Assembly (NCBI RefSeq): GCF_032854445.1
Contig: NC_088295.1
Span: 74,614,028 to 74,678,027 of the forward strand
Length of the DNA: 64,000 nucleotides
Direction: 5' to 3'
Source of the DNA: Liolophura sinensis
Taxonomy: Eukaryota; Mollusca; Polyplacophora; Chitonida; Chitonidae
The notes under the pieces were generated by a model, which ran no database searches, was not told the DNA's origin, and saw only the letters and a program-made list of their open reading frames with translations. Shown piece by piece: positions 1 to 13,493 of the stretch (its first letter is position 1; every line of letters begins with the position of its first letter). The position numbers and the translations under genes are program-made.

Positions 1-348
1 TAATCTCTACTCTTCCATAGCCTGGAGAATAATTTCTTCGTTAAAAGTTTAATTTTGCACATGGGGATAAGGTAAAAGAATGAGGGCTCATGTTTGCCGC
101 AAATATATGCATAGTTACTGAAATGTTTTCGAATAAATATCCAATCAAGACTATTTCTGCCCTTTAAATATATACTTTTTTCAAGGTTTTAAATACACTG
201 CATGTTTACAATTCTTTTTACAAAAATCTAAAACCACATGCTTTGCACATGAATCTCTTTGCAAGACTCACTCGTAGCTCTTCAGCATTTCTCGAACTTT
301 ACCGAAGAGAACCGACGTGGTACGTTGTTCCAAGGGTGCAGGTTATTG

Positions 349-460
349 TGACGTCGCACATTTCATAAGGCAACATAATCGATGACGTCAGATTTATTAT
401 GTCGCCATTGGTAACGTCAGACTGAAGACAAGCCTTTGAGCGAAGACATCGGTACAGAGG
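349..460 (+). promoter_or_regulatory. Promoter with RFX X-box and CRE sites, plus probable 5' UTR exon end
   Basis: A full RFX X-box, GTCGCCATTGGTAAC at 401-415, fits GTNRCC-N3-RGYAAC exactly. A perfect CRE (TGACGTCA) lies at 383-390, with near-CREs at 349-356 and 412-419 and an X-box half site (GGCAAC) at 369-374. A good donor (gagg|gtgagt) follows at 461, and an acceptor sits just before the first coding exon (ends 879), so a noncoding first exon ending near 460 is likely. RFX sites are known to drive ciliary genes, and CREs are common in testis promoters. The transcription start is not determined. Confidence 0.6.
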
Positions 461-884
461 GTGAGTCGTTATTTGAAATTTCAGTGATATAAGCCTATGG
501 CGACTTTAAAATCGCAGCTTGTATAAATTACATTGATACTTTGGTGAAAAGTCTTTGGGTTAAGCTTTTTAAGAGACTATGGGGCAGATTAAGCAGTGAC
601 CGCGCATTTCCAAACGCGTGCCAATATTTGTCAACTGCACAGTTCTGTTTATAATTATGCGTGTCAATACATTCTTTTCACACGCAACGATACATATATA
701 TTGCAGTTTGGACCTGCGTCGAAAAATACATATATGAATATTGTATTGCCACACAATACTAACTGAGATTGACCTTGAAGTTACATCATTTACCAGATCC
801 ACTAAGGTTAGAAGAAGCTTAGAATCTTATAGAGTACATGTATATATTTAGCCCCTTGCATGTAATGTTTTGATTTCAGACAAA

Positions 885-1487
885 ATGTTGACAGATTCAG
901 CAGGTCAAAGTGACGATGGAAAAGACAGAGTTGATCGTAAGTCTGTCGCCTACAATATTTATATCTTTTAACCGCTTTACTCGATTTAGTTGTTTGTGAT
1001 TTCATAATTCATCTATTTTGCCGTCGATTGAGGTATTGATTTCACCTCAACCTATCGGGCCTCTAACCACTGAGGCTGCAGTCTTGAATTCATTTTTCGC
1101 TGGCATCAGCAAGAGTTTCCAAGAGTTTCCTCTTGGATCTGTCCGATTTTCACCATCCAGAAGCTTGACAGTCGTTGTAAAAGTGAATAGTTCTTGACTA
1201 TGGCGCTAAACTAAAAATGACCAATCCAGTCAAAAAGCAAAGCAATTGCATGAATTAATATTAGCCTGCGTTGCACATACGTACATAGAATTTGTATAGG
1301 CCTACTGTTTTCATTAGCCAAAAGATTTAAAAATTCATTTTATAATTTTATGTCTTCCCATTCAAATGAAGCTACTTCTTGCATGTGTATTTTATAATTT
1401 TTGTCTTACCCAGTGTACAAGGGGACATATGATGTCCGATATGACAGGCTAGTAAAGGGAGACAGGGATATCACTGCCAAGGTAGGT

Positions 1488-1523
<36 letters not shown>

Positions 1524-4500
1524 TATAAAAAAAATATATATATATATATATATATATATCGCATTCAAATAATTCTGTATCCCGCTATTAACCGAGTTAC
1601 CATTAATTACTACTAAATTTATTTGTAATGCCATTTCTCCCATCAGCCTGTCAATGCGTACAGACGGTACAGTAGTACTGAGGTGACTCATCTATCTGGA
1701 GTCATGGCGGAAAGGCCCATGCCGCCCTTTCAGTTTATGGGCCGGTTGTACAACCACATCGGTTTGTTGCCCACAAGCCTTTATCGTGCGGACATCAACA
1801 GCAACATTGTGCCTGTAAGTTATAAATTATTTGCCTTTATTCGAACTATGTTCCACAGTTTTTGTTAAAATATTCGACCTTTCACTGATGTCAGTAACTG
1901 AAAATCAACAAAATATATCATAATTAACAGAATGTGTATATTACATATTCCAAATAGATATACATGTGACTGAAGGTAAAGCTTTCAACATTATCACTAG
2001 ACTCGAACGATAGATATAGATTTGCACAACCTTAAAGCTGTGACGCAATAATTTATGAAGCGTATTTGTTTAAGTTGGGTCGATGTTCATGATTTACTCA
2101 GCTCATGTCAGATAATCTCTTATGTTTGACCTGTTTACAGGCCTATCAGCAGGAGTTTTGGCCAAGAAAGATATTTCATTGTCTTCATCCTGTTAATAAA
2201 GACCATGCAGGTACAAATTATTTGTTTTATCTAAAAACTACTTTAAGCTAGCCGAAGAACCAGCTAAGCATATTTTAATTAGATTTGTGCTGAATATAAT
2301 AGTACACCATTATTTTTGTAACTGGTGAAAACTCGTAAGTGACAGCTTTGTTAATGAAAGTGACAGAAACATAAACCAAGCCATATGAGAGCTGAGGAAT
2401 TTATAATCCACAAACAAGTTTTCTAAATGCTTTTTCTTTGTTACGATTTTTAGATCTCTTGACCCCATTTTGCCCACAGAAGGCCGGCTACTTTCCTATC
2501 TTGCCCATGCAGGTAATATCAAATTTTCATGAACACATTTACTAATAAATCTGTTTTATATGCATGTTTGGTAGTTCGGTAGTTCGGTAGTAGTTGTATC
2601 GGAGACGGTGCTTATGATAAAAATAGGAGAGGTAAATGTATGTGTCGTGGTAGTAATTTCAGTATTCGTTGCAGCAGTGGTTGTAATCGTGATACTAGTG
2701 GTACTAGTAAGAACTGTTGTAGTAGAACGGAGGTGGTAGTGAAAGTAGTAGTGGTAGTAGTTATAGAAGTGGAGGTAGTAGTTATAGAAGCAGTGGGAGT
2801 AGTTGTAGAAGTAGTGGTTTGTAATTATAGAAGTAGTGGTAGTCGTGAAAGTAGTAGTGGTAGTATTTACATTTATTTATTTTATTTGATTGGTGTTTTA
2901 CGCCGTACTCAAGAATGTTTCACTTATATGACGGCAGCCAGTATTATGGTGGGTGGAAACCGGGCAGAGCTCGGGGGGAAACCCACTACCATCCGAAGGT
3001 TGCTGACAGACCTTCCCACATACGGCCGAAGAGGAAGCCAACGGTAGTAGTTATAGAAGTGGAGATAGTAGTTATAAAAGTAGTGGTAGTGATGGCAGTT
3101 TTAATGGCAGGTGTAGTAGTAGACTAGTAGCATTAGCATTAGTATCTAAAGTAGTAGAAGTAGTGGTCGTGGCAGTGGTATAACCTGTAGCAGTACCGAG
3201 ACTACCAACTGGCAGCACTCTCAGTAAAAGCCAGAGGATTTTAAGAGTCGGTACTTATTATAATCACTAATGTTTGTAATGCACTATAATATTGCACTAT
3301 TAATATAATATTCTCTACAGGGTGTAATGCAGAGCAATGCATCGGGCAACGGTGACTGGTCAGCTAACTGCCTTCCATGCCATCTGCAACGTAAGTCGTA
3401 ATGATCATGCATTGTCATATCGATGCACGAATAACTGAGACAATGGAGATAAACATTTAGTCTTTGTGTGCCACTGCTTGAACGTCGTCAGGCATTTCAA
3501 CCTTACCTAGCCTAGCCATTTGCACTGGTTTGGGTAAAATGTAGTTGCTTTCCATAGAGATTACAACTTATGTCAATTCTAACACTGCGAATTGTTTTAA
3601 AAACTATATGCCATCAATCTATTTTATTTTATTGCCTATTTATATGTTGTAGATACAGTGAATGTATTGTAAGTATTTATATATTTCAGAAAACCCTGTC
3701 CTTACTTCGCACGACTGGGATGTCGTACCCAGGGTGAAAATGGGACTCAAGAGTTTTCAGGTAAGATATTCTTCGTTTCTTTGAGGCGAAAGGTCTATGA
3801 GCCCATATTGTTATTATAATAGAAAGTATTATTTTCCTCTTCGTAAATGCTCGTCTTTGTACACATTCCGTAAGCATATTACTTGGCACTTTGATGTTCA
3901 AGAACAGTACTGGAACTGAAAATAGAAACACAGAAGCATCTGTAAATAAAATCACTTGAATAATTCTTTCACTCATGCCAGTCTACTTGTGATGAGTTAA
4001 AGATGTGACATATTCAAAGCACTCAATAAGAATCAAGTTAAAACTGTATACTTCAGCTTTGTTTTCATATAATTCCATATAACTATGATTACAACGTTTC
4101 CTTTCAATATTTCCAGAGAATATGAAATTGTTATCATTTCAAATTTTAGACACACAGAGAGAGAATGACCGTCAATGTCGAAAAGTGGAAACAATTTTTC
4201 TGGCAGATGTACGCCATACCCACACCCTTGCTGGCTCACGACACACTGAAAAGTAGGCACGCTGCATGTTGGCAAAATGTTAATAGAATGTCCAGCAACT
4301 TTTGTAAAGTGCTTAATGTAGTTTCTCTTGGCTTAAACTCTCCACTGTCAATCGTGTATCCACCATAAACGTCGTTGTGTTAGCATCAACAAGTACAGAG
4401 AACTGCCCTCTTGCATGATTACGGTGTTCTTCCAACAGTTAGACTCGTGGGTTTACATTCCAAAAAAAGCACTCTGCACACTGCTGTGGTTCCTGTTTAG

Positions 4501-5487
4501 ATATCATCTTACTCTAGATTCCATCACAGTATGCAATATTTCACAACCGAGCTTTACGAACTATATATAAGAATTTCTACCTCGCAACCATTCATGTGAC
4601 TCTACTGTCTTTTATTTCAGTCGACTTCATTGATAATGCGACGAAGACCTTCACCATAAAGACCGTGAATAAATTCGGTAAATCATACATCAAGGACTCT
4701 AGCTACAGCCTCGAACAAGATTTTGCAGTAAACGGGCTTCGACCCCTTGAGGTACACATACATATATGTATACAGATAGTTGTTGAGAGGTTGTGTTCAT
4801 GTATACAGGCACCATGAATAGCTGAGGTTGAATTTATCACAGAAATACAATTTCTGACAGATGAAGATTTTAGGAGCTGCCTAGATATCTACGACAAAAC
4901 TAATTTAATGTGAGGTAGTTTAGAAAATAACCTGGCGTAATGAAATTAAAACTGCCTTGATTTCTAGCACGAACTGGTAAAAAAAAATGTGATATTAACA
5001 CTGCCGCTTCAAATTTACCTGATGAATCTCTTACACTGAAGTCGTAACAGAATCATTAGCAGTTAGATTTCAACCAATGACCTCCTTCGTTTAAGACTAC
5101 GGAACGTTCTAGGTCAACAAACGTCCTTAACATTCTTTAAACGTGCTAAATTTACACTTGTTAAATAAATATTGGGGTTTTTTTTGTATTTCAGAACAGC
5201 ATAACAGAGAACGAATCGGATCACAGACGGGATTCCCGTGACAAACAGGCAGCCACTGGTAAATACATTCAGTTTGCCTTTCTGTTGTATAGAAGCTCGC
5301 AAAACTGTATATGTTCTCTGAAGAACGCATTGTGCCCTTAAGAAATTAGCTTTGGTGTCTTCTCTCTGTTAGTATTAACCATATAAGTCACCACTTACTG
5401 TTGACAGACACAAAACTGAAGCTCTCCATGAAGAAAAGGCTGGCCAGTGTTTCCAGGAAGCTGTTCTGCTGCGTCCTGAAAGATTAG
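885..5487 (+). CDS. Unrecognised 311-residue protein, 11 coding exons; ciliary or sperm candidate
   Basis: I read eleven exons whose phases all agree: 885-936, 1414-1481, 1647-1814, 2141-2210, 2454-2512, 3321-3390, 3690-3760, 4150-4252, 4621-4751, 5195-5258 and 5408-5487. Together they are 936 nt ending in TAG. The ATG at 885 is the first one after a good acceptor. The third exon encodes a compact block rich in Pro, Met, Tyr and Arg (HLSGVMAERPMPPFQFMGRL), followed by segments such as YRADINSNIVP and FWPRKIFHCLHPVN. The C-terminus is basic and Ser-rich and ends CCVLKD. I see no signal peptide, membrane segment or enzyme motif. The short, soluble, Tyr/Pro-rich character and the X-box promoter suggest an axonemal or microtubule-inner protein. 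The SPMIP8/TEPP sperm family is what I would compare first, but that is a guess. The exon chain is fairly secure; the function is not. Confidence 0.72.
1062..1213 (+). repeat. Degenerate SINE, family B-like
   Basis: This intronic stretch has a worn tRNA-like opening, a middle part resembling the family-B body, and a tail reading gtaaaagtgaatagttcttg, a decayed form of the tail shared by the SINEs of this window. It is too diverged to place its ends firmly. Confidence 0.35.
1491..1559. repeat. AT dinucleotide microsatellite
   Basis: An almost pure (AT)n run with one A-rich interruption, in the intron after the second coding exon of the first gene. Confidence 0.9.
2640..3190. repeat. GTA/GTG-rich triplet minisatellite split by a SINE
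   Basis: Degenerate runs of gta, gtg and gaa triplets (for example gtagtggtagtagttataga) fill this intronic stretch on both sides of a family-A SINE at about 2869-3043. The open frames across it, rich in Val, Ser and Gly, are by-products of the repeat and not coding. Confidence 0.75.
2869..3043 (-). mobile_element. Family-A tRNA-derived SINE, head missing
   Basis: It carries the antisense tail (tttgattggtgttttacgcc), then the cgacggc-agccagtattatggtggg body and the cttcccacatacggccg segment, and stops before the tRNA-like head. It sits inside a triplet minisatellite, so it inserted into, or was overrun by, that repeat. Confidence 0.85.
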
Positions 5488-6202
5488 ATAATGACAGTTA
5501 CCTTTGTGTGTGTGCGCGTGTGTATGCGATTGACATGTATGTGAGTAATGTGTTCAAATGATATGTATCTATATATATGATTGATATGTGCATGTGTCAT
5601 TTATGTGTATGAATAATTTATATATGTGTGTGCGAAAAATGTATGCATGTAACTGATAAGTCTGTGTGTTTGCAGTTGATGTGTGCGATTTATTTGTCGG
5701 CGTGTGTGATTGATGTGTTTGTGTGATTTATTTGATGTGTTTGTGGAAGTGAAGTGGACGGGAGGATACTTGTGTGAATATGTGGGCGGGTTAAGGGTGT
5801 GTGGATATATGAATGAATAAGAGCCCTTAATGTTAGGGGCATGTGAATGTGTGGATAGTGTAGTGGTTTGTGTCCGTGTCCTAGAAAGTAATGAAAAAGT
5901 CAGTTTTACTGGCGAACAGCAACCAGAGTATCACCAAATGCTCCCATCTCTCGCAGAATTTGGATTTGTGTGCGCGTGTGAGCGCGCTTATGTGAATGTG
6001 CTGCAAAGTTGTGTGTGTGCGCGTGTGCGTGCTTGTGTGAATGTGTTTGATGAATGAGTGTGTGTTTCTGTAAACTTGCTGAATGGGTTGAGTGATGAAG
6101 ATGTGTGTGGTTGGGGAGGGAAGAGGGGCGTTCGTGCAAATGTATTGGATGGCTGGGTGTGTGTTTGACAAACGCTTAAGTTTAACGATTTCAGAGTCAC
6201 TG

Positions 6203-6264
<62 letters not shown>

Positions 6265-6490
6265 TCTGTGCCTTGGATGGATAGCTGGTTAAAATGTTTT
6301 CAAGTTATATTAAATATCAGCAGAGCTCTAATAGTACTTATTTTTCTTATCTGTCTTAAGGGGGAAACCACTCAAAGTTATTCTTGTTACGGACACGAAT
6401 CTACTTCAATTTACTCCAGTGAATTATACCACAAAAATGTTTGAGCTCTTTACTTGTTGGTGTAATGGAAAATAAATGTTATTTTTATGA
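5488..6490 (+). other. Probable 3' UTR with TG-rich repeats and polyadenylation signal
   Basis: After the TAG the sequence is strongly TG-rich (short tgtg, tgtatg and tgtgcg runs), includes a pure (TG)n tract at about 6205-6258, and reaches an AATAAA at 6471-6476. The open frames here come from the repeats. Whether one transcript spans the whole stretch is inferred. Confidence 0.5.
6205..6258. repeat. TG dinucleotide microsatellite
   Basis: A pure (TG)n tract of about 27 units in the probable 3' UTR of the first gene. Confidence 0.92.
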
Positions 6491-8744
6491 AAGAAATATC
6501 TTGTGTTTAATTTATAATTTTTTGTTACTTTCTCTTGGGCATTATATAGTGATCCAGGACAGTTTCAGTCGTTCCCAGGAAATCAAATTACAGCAACCAT
6601 AAACACCACTGATTTTCAGAGAACAAATATTGAGAATGTTTCAAATCTACACATGGTAATACCTCGCAGTAATGTATGGGAGGTAAATCGGGAAGAAGAA
6701 AGTGTGAACATCCAGAGTTGTCGTTCCTAGTGTGAATGTTGACATCACGAACAACAATCGCTCTGTGGGTCGTCTACAGAGTTTTTCGTCAAAAGGAGTA
6801 GTGCAGCTCCCATTTCATCAAAAACTTAACCAGTGCAGCTCCCATTTGTTTGATTGCGAATTTGATCTAGAGACTTTGTCAGGTACATAACGATTTAAGA
6901 TTATTTTAATCAGTAATAAATTAAACCAATAAACCAGTGAGGTGCAACTTGAACCCCTCATGAAATCTTTAATCGCCACAAGAAGCATATCTGTGATATT
7001 GCCGATGTATTCATTCATTCAGATACAGATAAACAAAAAACTGTCTAATAAACCAATGGCATAGTTTCTTAACTACTCGCCGATAAAGATTTACCAAAAA
7101 AACTAGTGTGGTGCTGAAGGAGGTTAACAGGTGATTCAGCATTTGAGTTTAATAGATTAATATGCTATACAACAAAAAAATAATTAAAACTGCAAACTGT
7201 CCTAGTACCTGTATTGTTTAGAACAGATCTTTCCTGCCTTGTCAAGAAAGTAAGTTGTCTGTGTGCCAGAATATCAAATTCGCGTTATCCAGTCAGGAAT
7301 TTCTCAAACAACAAAAATGTACTGTTCTGTTATGGTAAGGGAGTAGCCTTATGTATACGTGCCTGAACAGCCAAGGCAGAGCTTCCACATTGTTTACTCA
7401 GACAACAGTCAGGTATATACATGAAGGCCTATAATCCGTGAGATCAGAAGGAGAATGTGTTACGGTGTCATATTCCTTCACAGTGTTGTTTATAGAAAGG
7501 TCCCTGGCTTTTCACGCAGAAGTAACTCACAATATTTCCCAAGTCTATGTATACCTGTCTCCAAAACCCAAGCTGACCTATGATTATAGTTGTGAGTTCT
7601 CAGCAACGAAGTTTCAAATGTTACGCAAAGAAAGCTTCACAAATGTGTTGGAATCGGTCACGATTGTTTATATACACGTACGTACATTAAACAGCTCGTG
7701 GTCACCAATCCACTGAAAGGCTGATTTGACTACTGCCAGACTGAAGACATCAACCTCCTAGTAAAATGCTGACAGAATAATTTGTTTGACCAAGAATCTC
7801 AATCCTAGCCATTTGATCTTTCTGTCTTAAAAGCGGAGAATAATTCTATTTGCATGTCTGTAAACCGTGATTTATTTTGTGAAGCCTGTTACATATCTCT
7901 ATTCCTATAACCATAGTAGCAGTGCTATAAAACTGTTACGCTTCATCATTTCCTGATCTTTATGCAATATGTAAATTACTTTATTAAGTTGTGTATGGTG
8001 TTTTGAGGAGATTAAAGAAAGATACGTATCGAAATGTCAACAAGAAAGTACTAACGTGTTAGGTTTAGGCTATCGTCAAGGTAAATATTATCGGTAAAGG
8101 GAAGTAAAAACTGATCAGAACATTTCAGATGTTGGTAATCATAGTACATGTAGATGATAAACAAAGTCACCTTGAAGCGGAAAGATTTGCCCTACTCACA
8201 GAAAGGAAGAAAACAGATGAATACTCTACATGTGCATGTAAATACTTAAAGTGGAAGAAAACAAAAAATCAAACGGGCTGAGGCCTTAACAAAATTAAGA
8301 ATAAAAAATATATCTTTACATCTGTCATTGTAGAATATTTTTTTATCTGGTTTAATGCAATCAAATGCAATTAATGCAAATCAAATGTGGTATTTACGGA
8401 CCACTTTTGCCATTGCTTCAATGACTTGTGTGCATGAGTACATTTAGCACGAGCATAAACTTCAAAATCATTTCTTCTAAAGGTTCTAAAAAATTGGTGC
8501 GTCATCACTGTTATCCACCATTATGAATATGGGCCATAAAGCGCATGCGTCATAGAATGGAATCGTTTGTATGCATAATAATTCACTGTAAAACGTCTTT
8601 TACATAAATGTTGCTTCAGATATACGTAATAGTGGTCTTTTCATTGACACTTACTTTATTTTCGTCTTTATTTTATCTTAAATTTACTTTTCAACCCAAA
8701 ACGTTATTTCCATTCCGTGCCTAGATATAATCAGTATTCTTTGT

Positions 8745-8840
8745 TTTTTGGGGGTTTTTTGGGGTTTTTTTGTTGTTGTTTTTTTTTTTTTTGTTTTGTT
8801 TTTTTTTTTGTTTTTTTTTTGTTTATTTTGTTTTTTCTTT
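8745..8840. repeat. Poly-T-rich low-complexity tract
   Basis: Runs of T broken by single G or GGGG, on the + strand. The Phe-rich and Lys-rich open frames across it are artefacts of composition. Confidence 0.9.
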
Positions 8841-11482
8841 TTGATATACTGACACACCATCGAAAATACATTTTTAACACTAAGACCACGAGCTCGGAGA
8901 CTTCAACCGTTTGTTTTCCTGTAGATTGTTTCTGGGATACTACTGCCTTCACTACCCCCACAAGAACATTTGACAAGTCGTGTAATTAGCCACTCTTACC
9001 CTTATCACGTTCAGCAAATAAGAGGACAAACAAACCCAGGCTATCGGCTCTCAACTGAGTCTGTGTGCCTTCACCCTCCCGGGACAATAACCACTCTACT
9101 GCATTCCCATTCCGCCCTTGCCCTTCTGTTATGTAACATGCATGGTTCGTCCTCTGTTTTTAACTCCCCGCCTTTTGTCCATTACTATACAGTTACGGCA
9201 TATTCAAGAGATCGATACAGACAGGAAGGAGTAATATTGATTATAACGCAGAAATCAATCTTGTTCTTAGGGGTCTGTCAACCGACTCTATATCGGCAGG
9301 ATCAAAAAGCCTTAACTATTTTGCTCTTAAAACATTGGAGAAAACCCGGCATTTTAGTGGTAAATAAATGGTATGCATGTACCATACTGCTGGTGGTGCT
9401 AAAACTTTTCCTGTATGATATCATCCAGACACACCTCAAAGGTATAATACCCAAGCAAAATGAGGAGGCTAGTAATATGCCAAGTTCTGGATAAAATACG
9501 GTATAAATATTTTAGTGTATGAATCTTTTTAAATTTTCTGTGACCTGTTTATCATTAAAGGATTGTTTGTCGGTTCGTCACTTCCGGATTACACTAACGA
9601 CGCATTGCAGCAAAGCGAATGATAATGTCTGAATGGCTAAAAATCCTGCAGAGTACAGATGGCTATCGAGATTTACCCGCCTTTTTTTTCACAAGACCTA
9701 ATCCAGCCAATTTGGAGGATAGGATACACAGAATAGCCGTCTTGTTAAATAGCAAACCTTTTTATTAAATTGCACTCCCGCCCATATGATGTAGCTGCTA
9801 ACTCTAGATTGGAACTTTTTTCCTATGCACCGGGCCAAGCATATTTTTTTGTGCAAATCGAGTGTTTCTGCAATTTTGTAGCGGACTTTATTTTATTCAT
9901 ATTTCCACTTTTTATTACTACTGCCTTTATTACTCAGTCAGTTCCTCTACATCAGAAATGTAATGTCTAACATTAATCAAAACGCACTTCTGAATCGAAG
10001 CCTCTTTTTATTTCTAGATTCACAAGTATACAGAAGCTCTCTGAAGATGCGTGTATCGGTATTCTGTGGTATATAAATAATATATCGTATACATATGCAG
10101 CTGTCACTCCATTCACAAACTTATTACATATATCCTGAATATTTTGTTTTCATATTCAACAGTGCCGTAGGTGTGATTGTGATTACGTCACGTAATATCA
10201 TTAACCTACATCGGAACATTGGCTTGCTGGAATGTCCCTGATATCAATGAGCCTAACTGCACAGCTAATTCCATTAGTTTGACAGGATATGAAGACGGCT
10301 TTGTAACCTCTCTGCATGCATGCAGAGCACACCGCATTTTAAACCCTACAGTTGGTGTTCACTTACTTTGCTCAGCTACACCTGGAAAACGACTGAAAAA
10401 TGTCAACATGCATTACACACAAAAAAGATCCTTTATATTAGTTCTTATCATCGTCCAAATATGACAGCTTGGTTCCACGAAATTTTCTGAGGACAGGAGC
10501 CAAACACTACTGAATTATGCAATGTCCTGAGCATATCAAGTTTCATGAAAAGTGGGTTCATGATTTAAAGCAGAACAACAATCCTGAAACCGTTGTATGT
10601 CCTATATGTGCAAACATGACGCAAAATGTTCTTATGCACATCCCTGTAACTAAACTCTCTATGTATACACCTTTTAAAATTTAATAATTTTACGAACAAA
10701 ATTTGGTTGTAATTTAATCAGCCAAATGTTTGGAAAACTGACTAACAAATTCTAATGAAAATTTCGAAATGCAAGCCAACCAGATTTATATACATGCCAT
10801 GTAAAATGAACTGCACGATATTTGTGAGTTTTCACGACAATCACGACACGTTGTGGACATCCTATAAGTATTTAGTATCCATTCACATTTACACAATCCC
10901 AATTTTCGAGAAATGTCAACACGAACTTGCTGCAATACCCACAGCATCATGCAGATAGGAATCTGTCTATCATGTACTGTATACTGACACATGTAGAGAG
11001 TTGAATTTTCTGCAGCCATCACACGGTTTACCATCTACATCACATCCTCATAATAAGCATGTCTGCATATGTACACAGTAATTGGCTTTCTTGTGATGAT
11101 TAGAAGCAGTAGAGTGACTTTATGTACTGGCCATGTAATTAGATGTGTTTGTGAGCATGTTTTAACGACCTAAGTGTAATGACTGATGGACATACTAAAT
11201 AGACGGAATACTACTATGTTCTTAGCCCTAAGACAAGTCTGTGAATTTTTAACATTTCAAATAATTTTGCATGTCATTAAAATCAACATTCCAATGTTGA
11301 TAGGTTGTCCTTGGGCATTTGTATTCAGAAAATACAAGCATATGAAAGCCGTATTCAGAATTAGACATTAAAACCAATTACACAATTCTGATGAGTGCAA
11401 AAAGGGGAGCAGTATAGGTGTCCCAGTGTAGTTTCCCCTGCATACTCCCATGCACTGCTCGTAGGTCCTTGGTCCTTTATTC

Positions 11483-11717
11483 GGGGGACCTCCGTGGCCC
11501 AGATGGTTAGCAAGCTAGCGCGGCGCAGTGACGCGGGAGCCAATGCGGTCGCTGTGAGTTCAAGTCCAGCTCTTGCTGGTTTCTTCATGGGAAGGTCTAC
11601 CGACAACCTGCGTATTTTCCGCGGGCTCTGTCCTCCCACCATATTGCTGTCCGCCGTCGTAAAAGTTAAATATTCTTGAGTTAGACGTAATACATTAATC
11701 AAATAACTGAATAAATC
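11483..11717 (+). mobile_element. Family-A tRNA-derived SINE, nearly full length
   Basis: In sense orientation it begins ggggacctccgtggcccaga, an A-box-like tRNA head. It continues through a B-box-like gagttcaagtccagc, a body ending cctcccaccatattgctg, and the tail aaatattcttgagttagacg followed by an A-rich end. This is the most complete copy in the window and shows the order of parts: tRNA head, unique body, tail. Confidence 0.88.
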
Positions 11718-12007
11718 TTATGTTCAGTAAAGAGCAATAGTCTTCCAGGAATATGACGTATCAATGAGTTCGTCACATGTGGGAAAGTTTGCAGTAAACT
11801 TCCACAGGTGAATGGTTGCCCCACCTTCCCCTACCAGTACAAATGATCACCACTGTGTATTAATAAAATGTTTTCAGTATCAAATAACAATAACAACTAT
11901 CAAATAATAAAATACTGCACCACCCTACAGGAAGAAAAATACTTTCTCTGAGTCGGTAGCCCTCTTTGAGTCATGGAATGAACGTTTTCTTATCAGCTCA
12001 TCCAATG

Positions 12008-12210
12008 CACTGGCTTCTGCATGGTCAGTGGAGCTGAAGGCTCGAACCCGGTTGTGGCCTATTCGGCTGCCGTTTTAAAACCTGAGGTTTGTCAGGCACA
12101 TGATGAGAGTTTTTCACTTCGGGCTCCCCAGTTTCTTCCCACCAATAAACCTGACAAAAAAAAACAGATAATTGAAATATTACTGAGCACGGCTTTTATC
12201 ACCAATCAAG
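12008..12210 (+). mobile_element. Family-B SINE
   Basis: It has a tRNA-like ggctcgaacccggttgtgg, the ttcggctgccgttttaaa body, cccaccaataaacctgac, and a tail resembling gagcacggcttttatcaccaatcaa. The head differs from family A, but the tail is closely related. Confidence 0.7.
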
Positions 12211-13464
12211 GTAAACAAATTCCGTGGTTCCGTGCAGTCGTTGTCCCCTCAGAGGATCTCTCCTGCAGACCAAGCTCTTGAGATCGGCATAGACCCGGAT
12301 AACGCATGGAGTCTAGTTCTTCGCTTCAACGGTCTGACACTTGACTAATTGCACTGTTTAATACAGGGTATATACTTCATTACGCTTTTTGACCGCGTGC
12401 CCTGGTATTATTGCTAATACTATGTTAATATTCACCCAGTACCTGTTTCAAACTCTCAAAGAACTCAAACCTCCTTCTTAGCCGTTATAGTCAGAAAAAT
12501 TAAAACATTGCCCCACTGGAGTCAGACTGGGTGCGTTTTCACATTCCCAGACTATTAACACCAATCGGTAGGCTACAGGTCATGACCTACACTGGAGGGT
12601 TACCAAATATGAATATTCGTACCTCAAGTATTGATTATTATGTAGCTCTTTCTACGTCAGAGAAATTAACTGATCTCCCCTAAGCCCTTCACAGTAAAAC
12701 TGATGGCCAGTTTTGAAAAGCTACTGTGATATCGAAAGAGCGATCAATTCATAAGACTCGCACCATTAGTGTTAGCGTTATGCCCTCTTTTTGTCAGCAA
12801 CACTCTACACGTACAGGTAAAGCCACCTAAATAATGTCACCTAGGGGTATTTTTGCAATTACTTCTATATTTGTGTTATTCGCACAGTAAAGTAGTTTAC
12901 TTTTTCTGTATACCAAACCGGTTCCAGTCGATCTATGTATAGATTTTTACTTTCAATATCATTTCGCGCTGATGAAAGTTCATGCACTTCATGATTTGTA
13001 CACCCAAGCCTATGGTAGAAAGATATATATACACAAGTTTATGTACTGACAAACCTCACTGACATGTAGTCGTCTTGAAATCAACTATACGTGTTATAAA
13101 TAATAGGCAACGTGCTAGCGAATTTTGACCCCCCCCCCCCCCCGTCCCAACCTCCTTCCCACCTCATAATTATATTCCAACAATCTTGGCATTGTAAGGT
13201 GAATATGCATGTATTTGACCATGGCCTATGTTTGCTCTTGATAACACACGCAGTATCCTTCGTCATCGCTGACGTTTAGATGAAGTATAAAGTATATTAT
13301 ACCTAAATGAATGGTTCCTAAAACATGTGTACCTACAATAAACTCATGGTTATGGTTTTGAGTGTATATACAATGTCCTCAATAATGAAAAAAGAAATGA
13401 TTAAATCTTGCTCTAATTACAATGTGGATATTTTGCCTTTTGAATTGCAACTACATCTACATGT

Positions 13465-13493
13465 ATAAATATATATATATATATATATATATA
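13465..13493. repeat. AT microsatellite
   Basis: Pure (AT)n run of about 14 units in intergenic DNA. Confidence 0.9.

Noticed and set aside
5881..6200. His/Thr-rich open frames on the minus strand
   Set aside because: They are the complement of the TG-rich 3' UTR repeats.
8717..8989. Phe/Cys-rich open frame
   Set aside because: Translation of a poly-T-rich tract.
8970..9494. 174-codon open frame on the + strand
   Set aside because: It is the longest open frame in the gene-free part, but composition is mixed, no family motif is seen, and no promoter, splice or polyadenylation context supports it.
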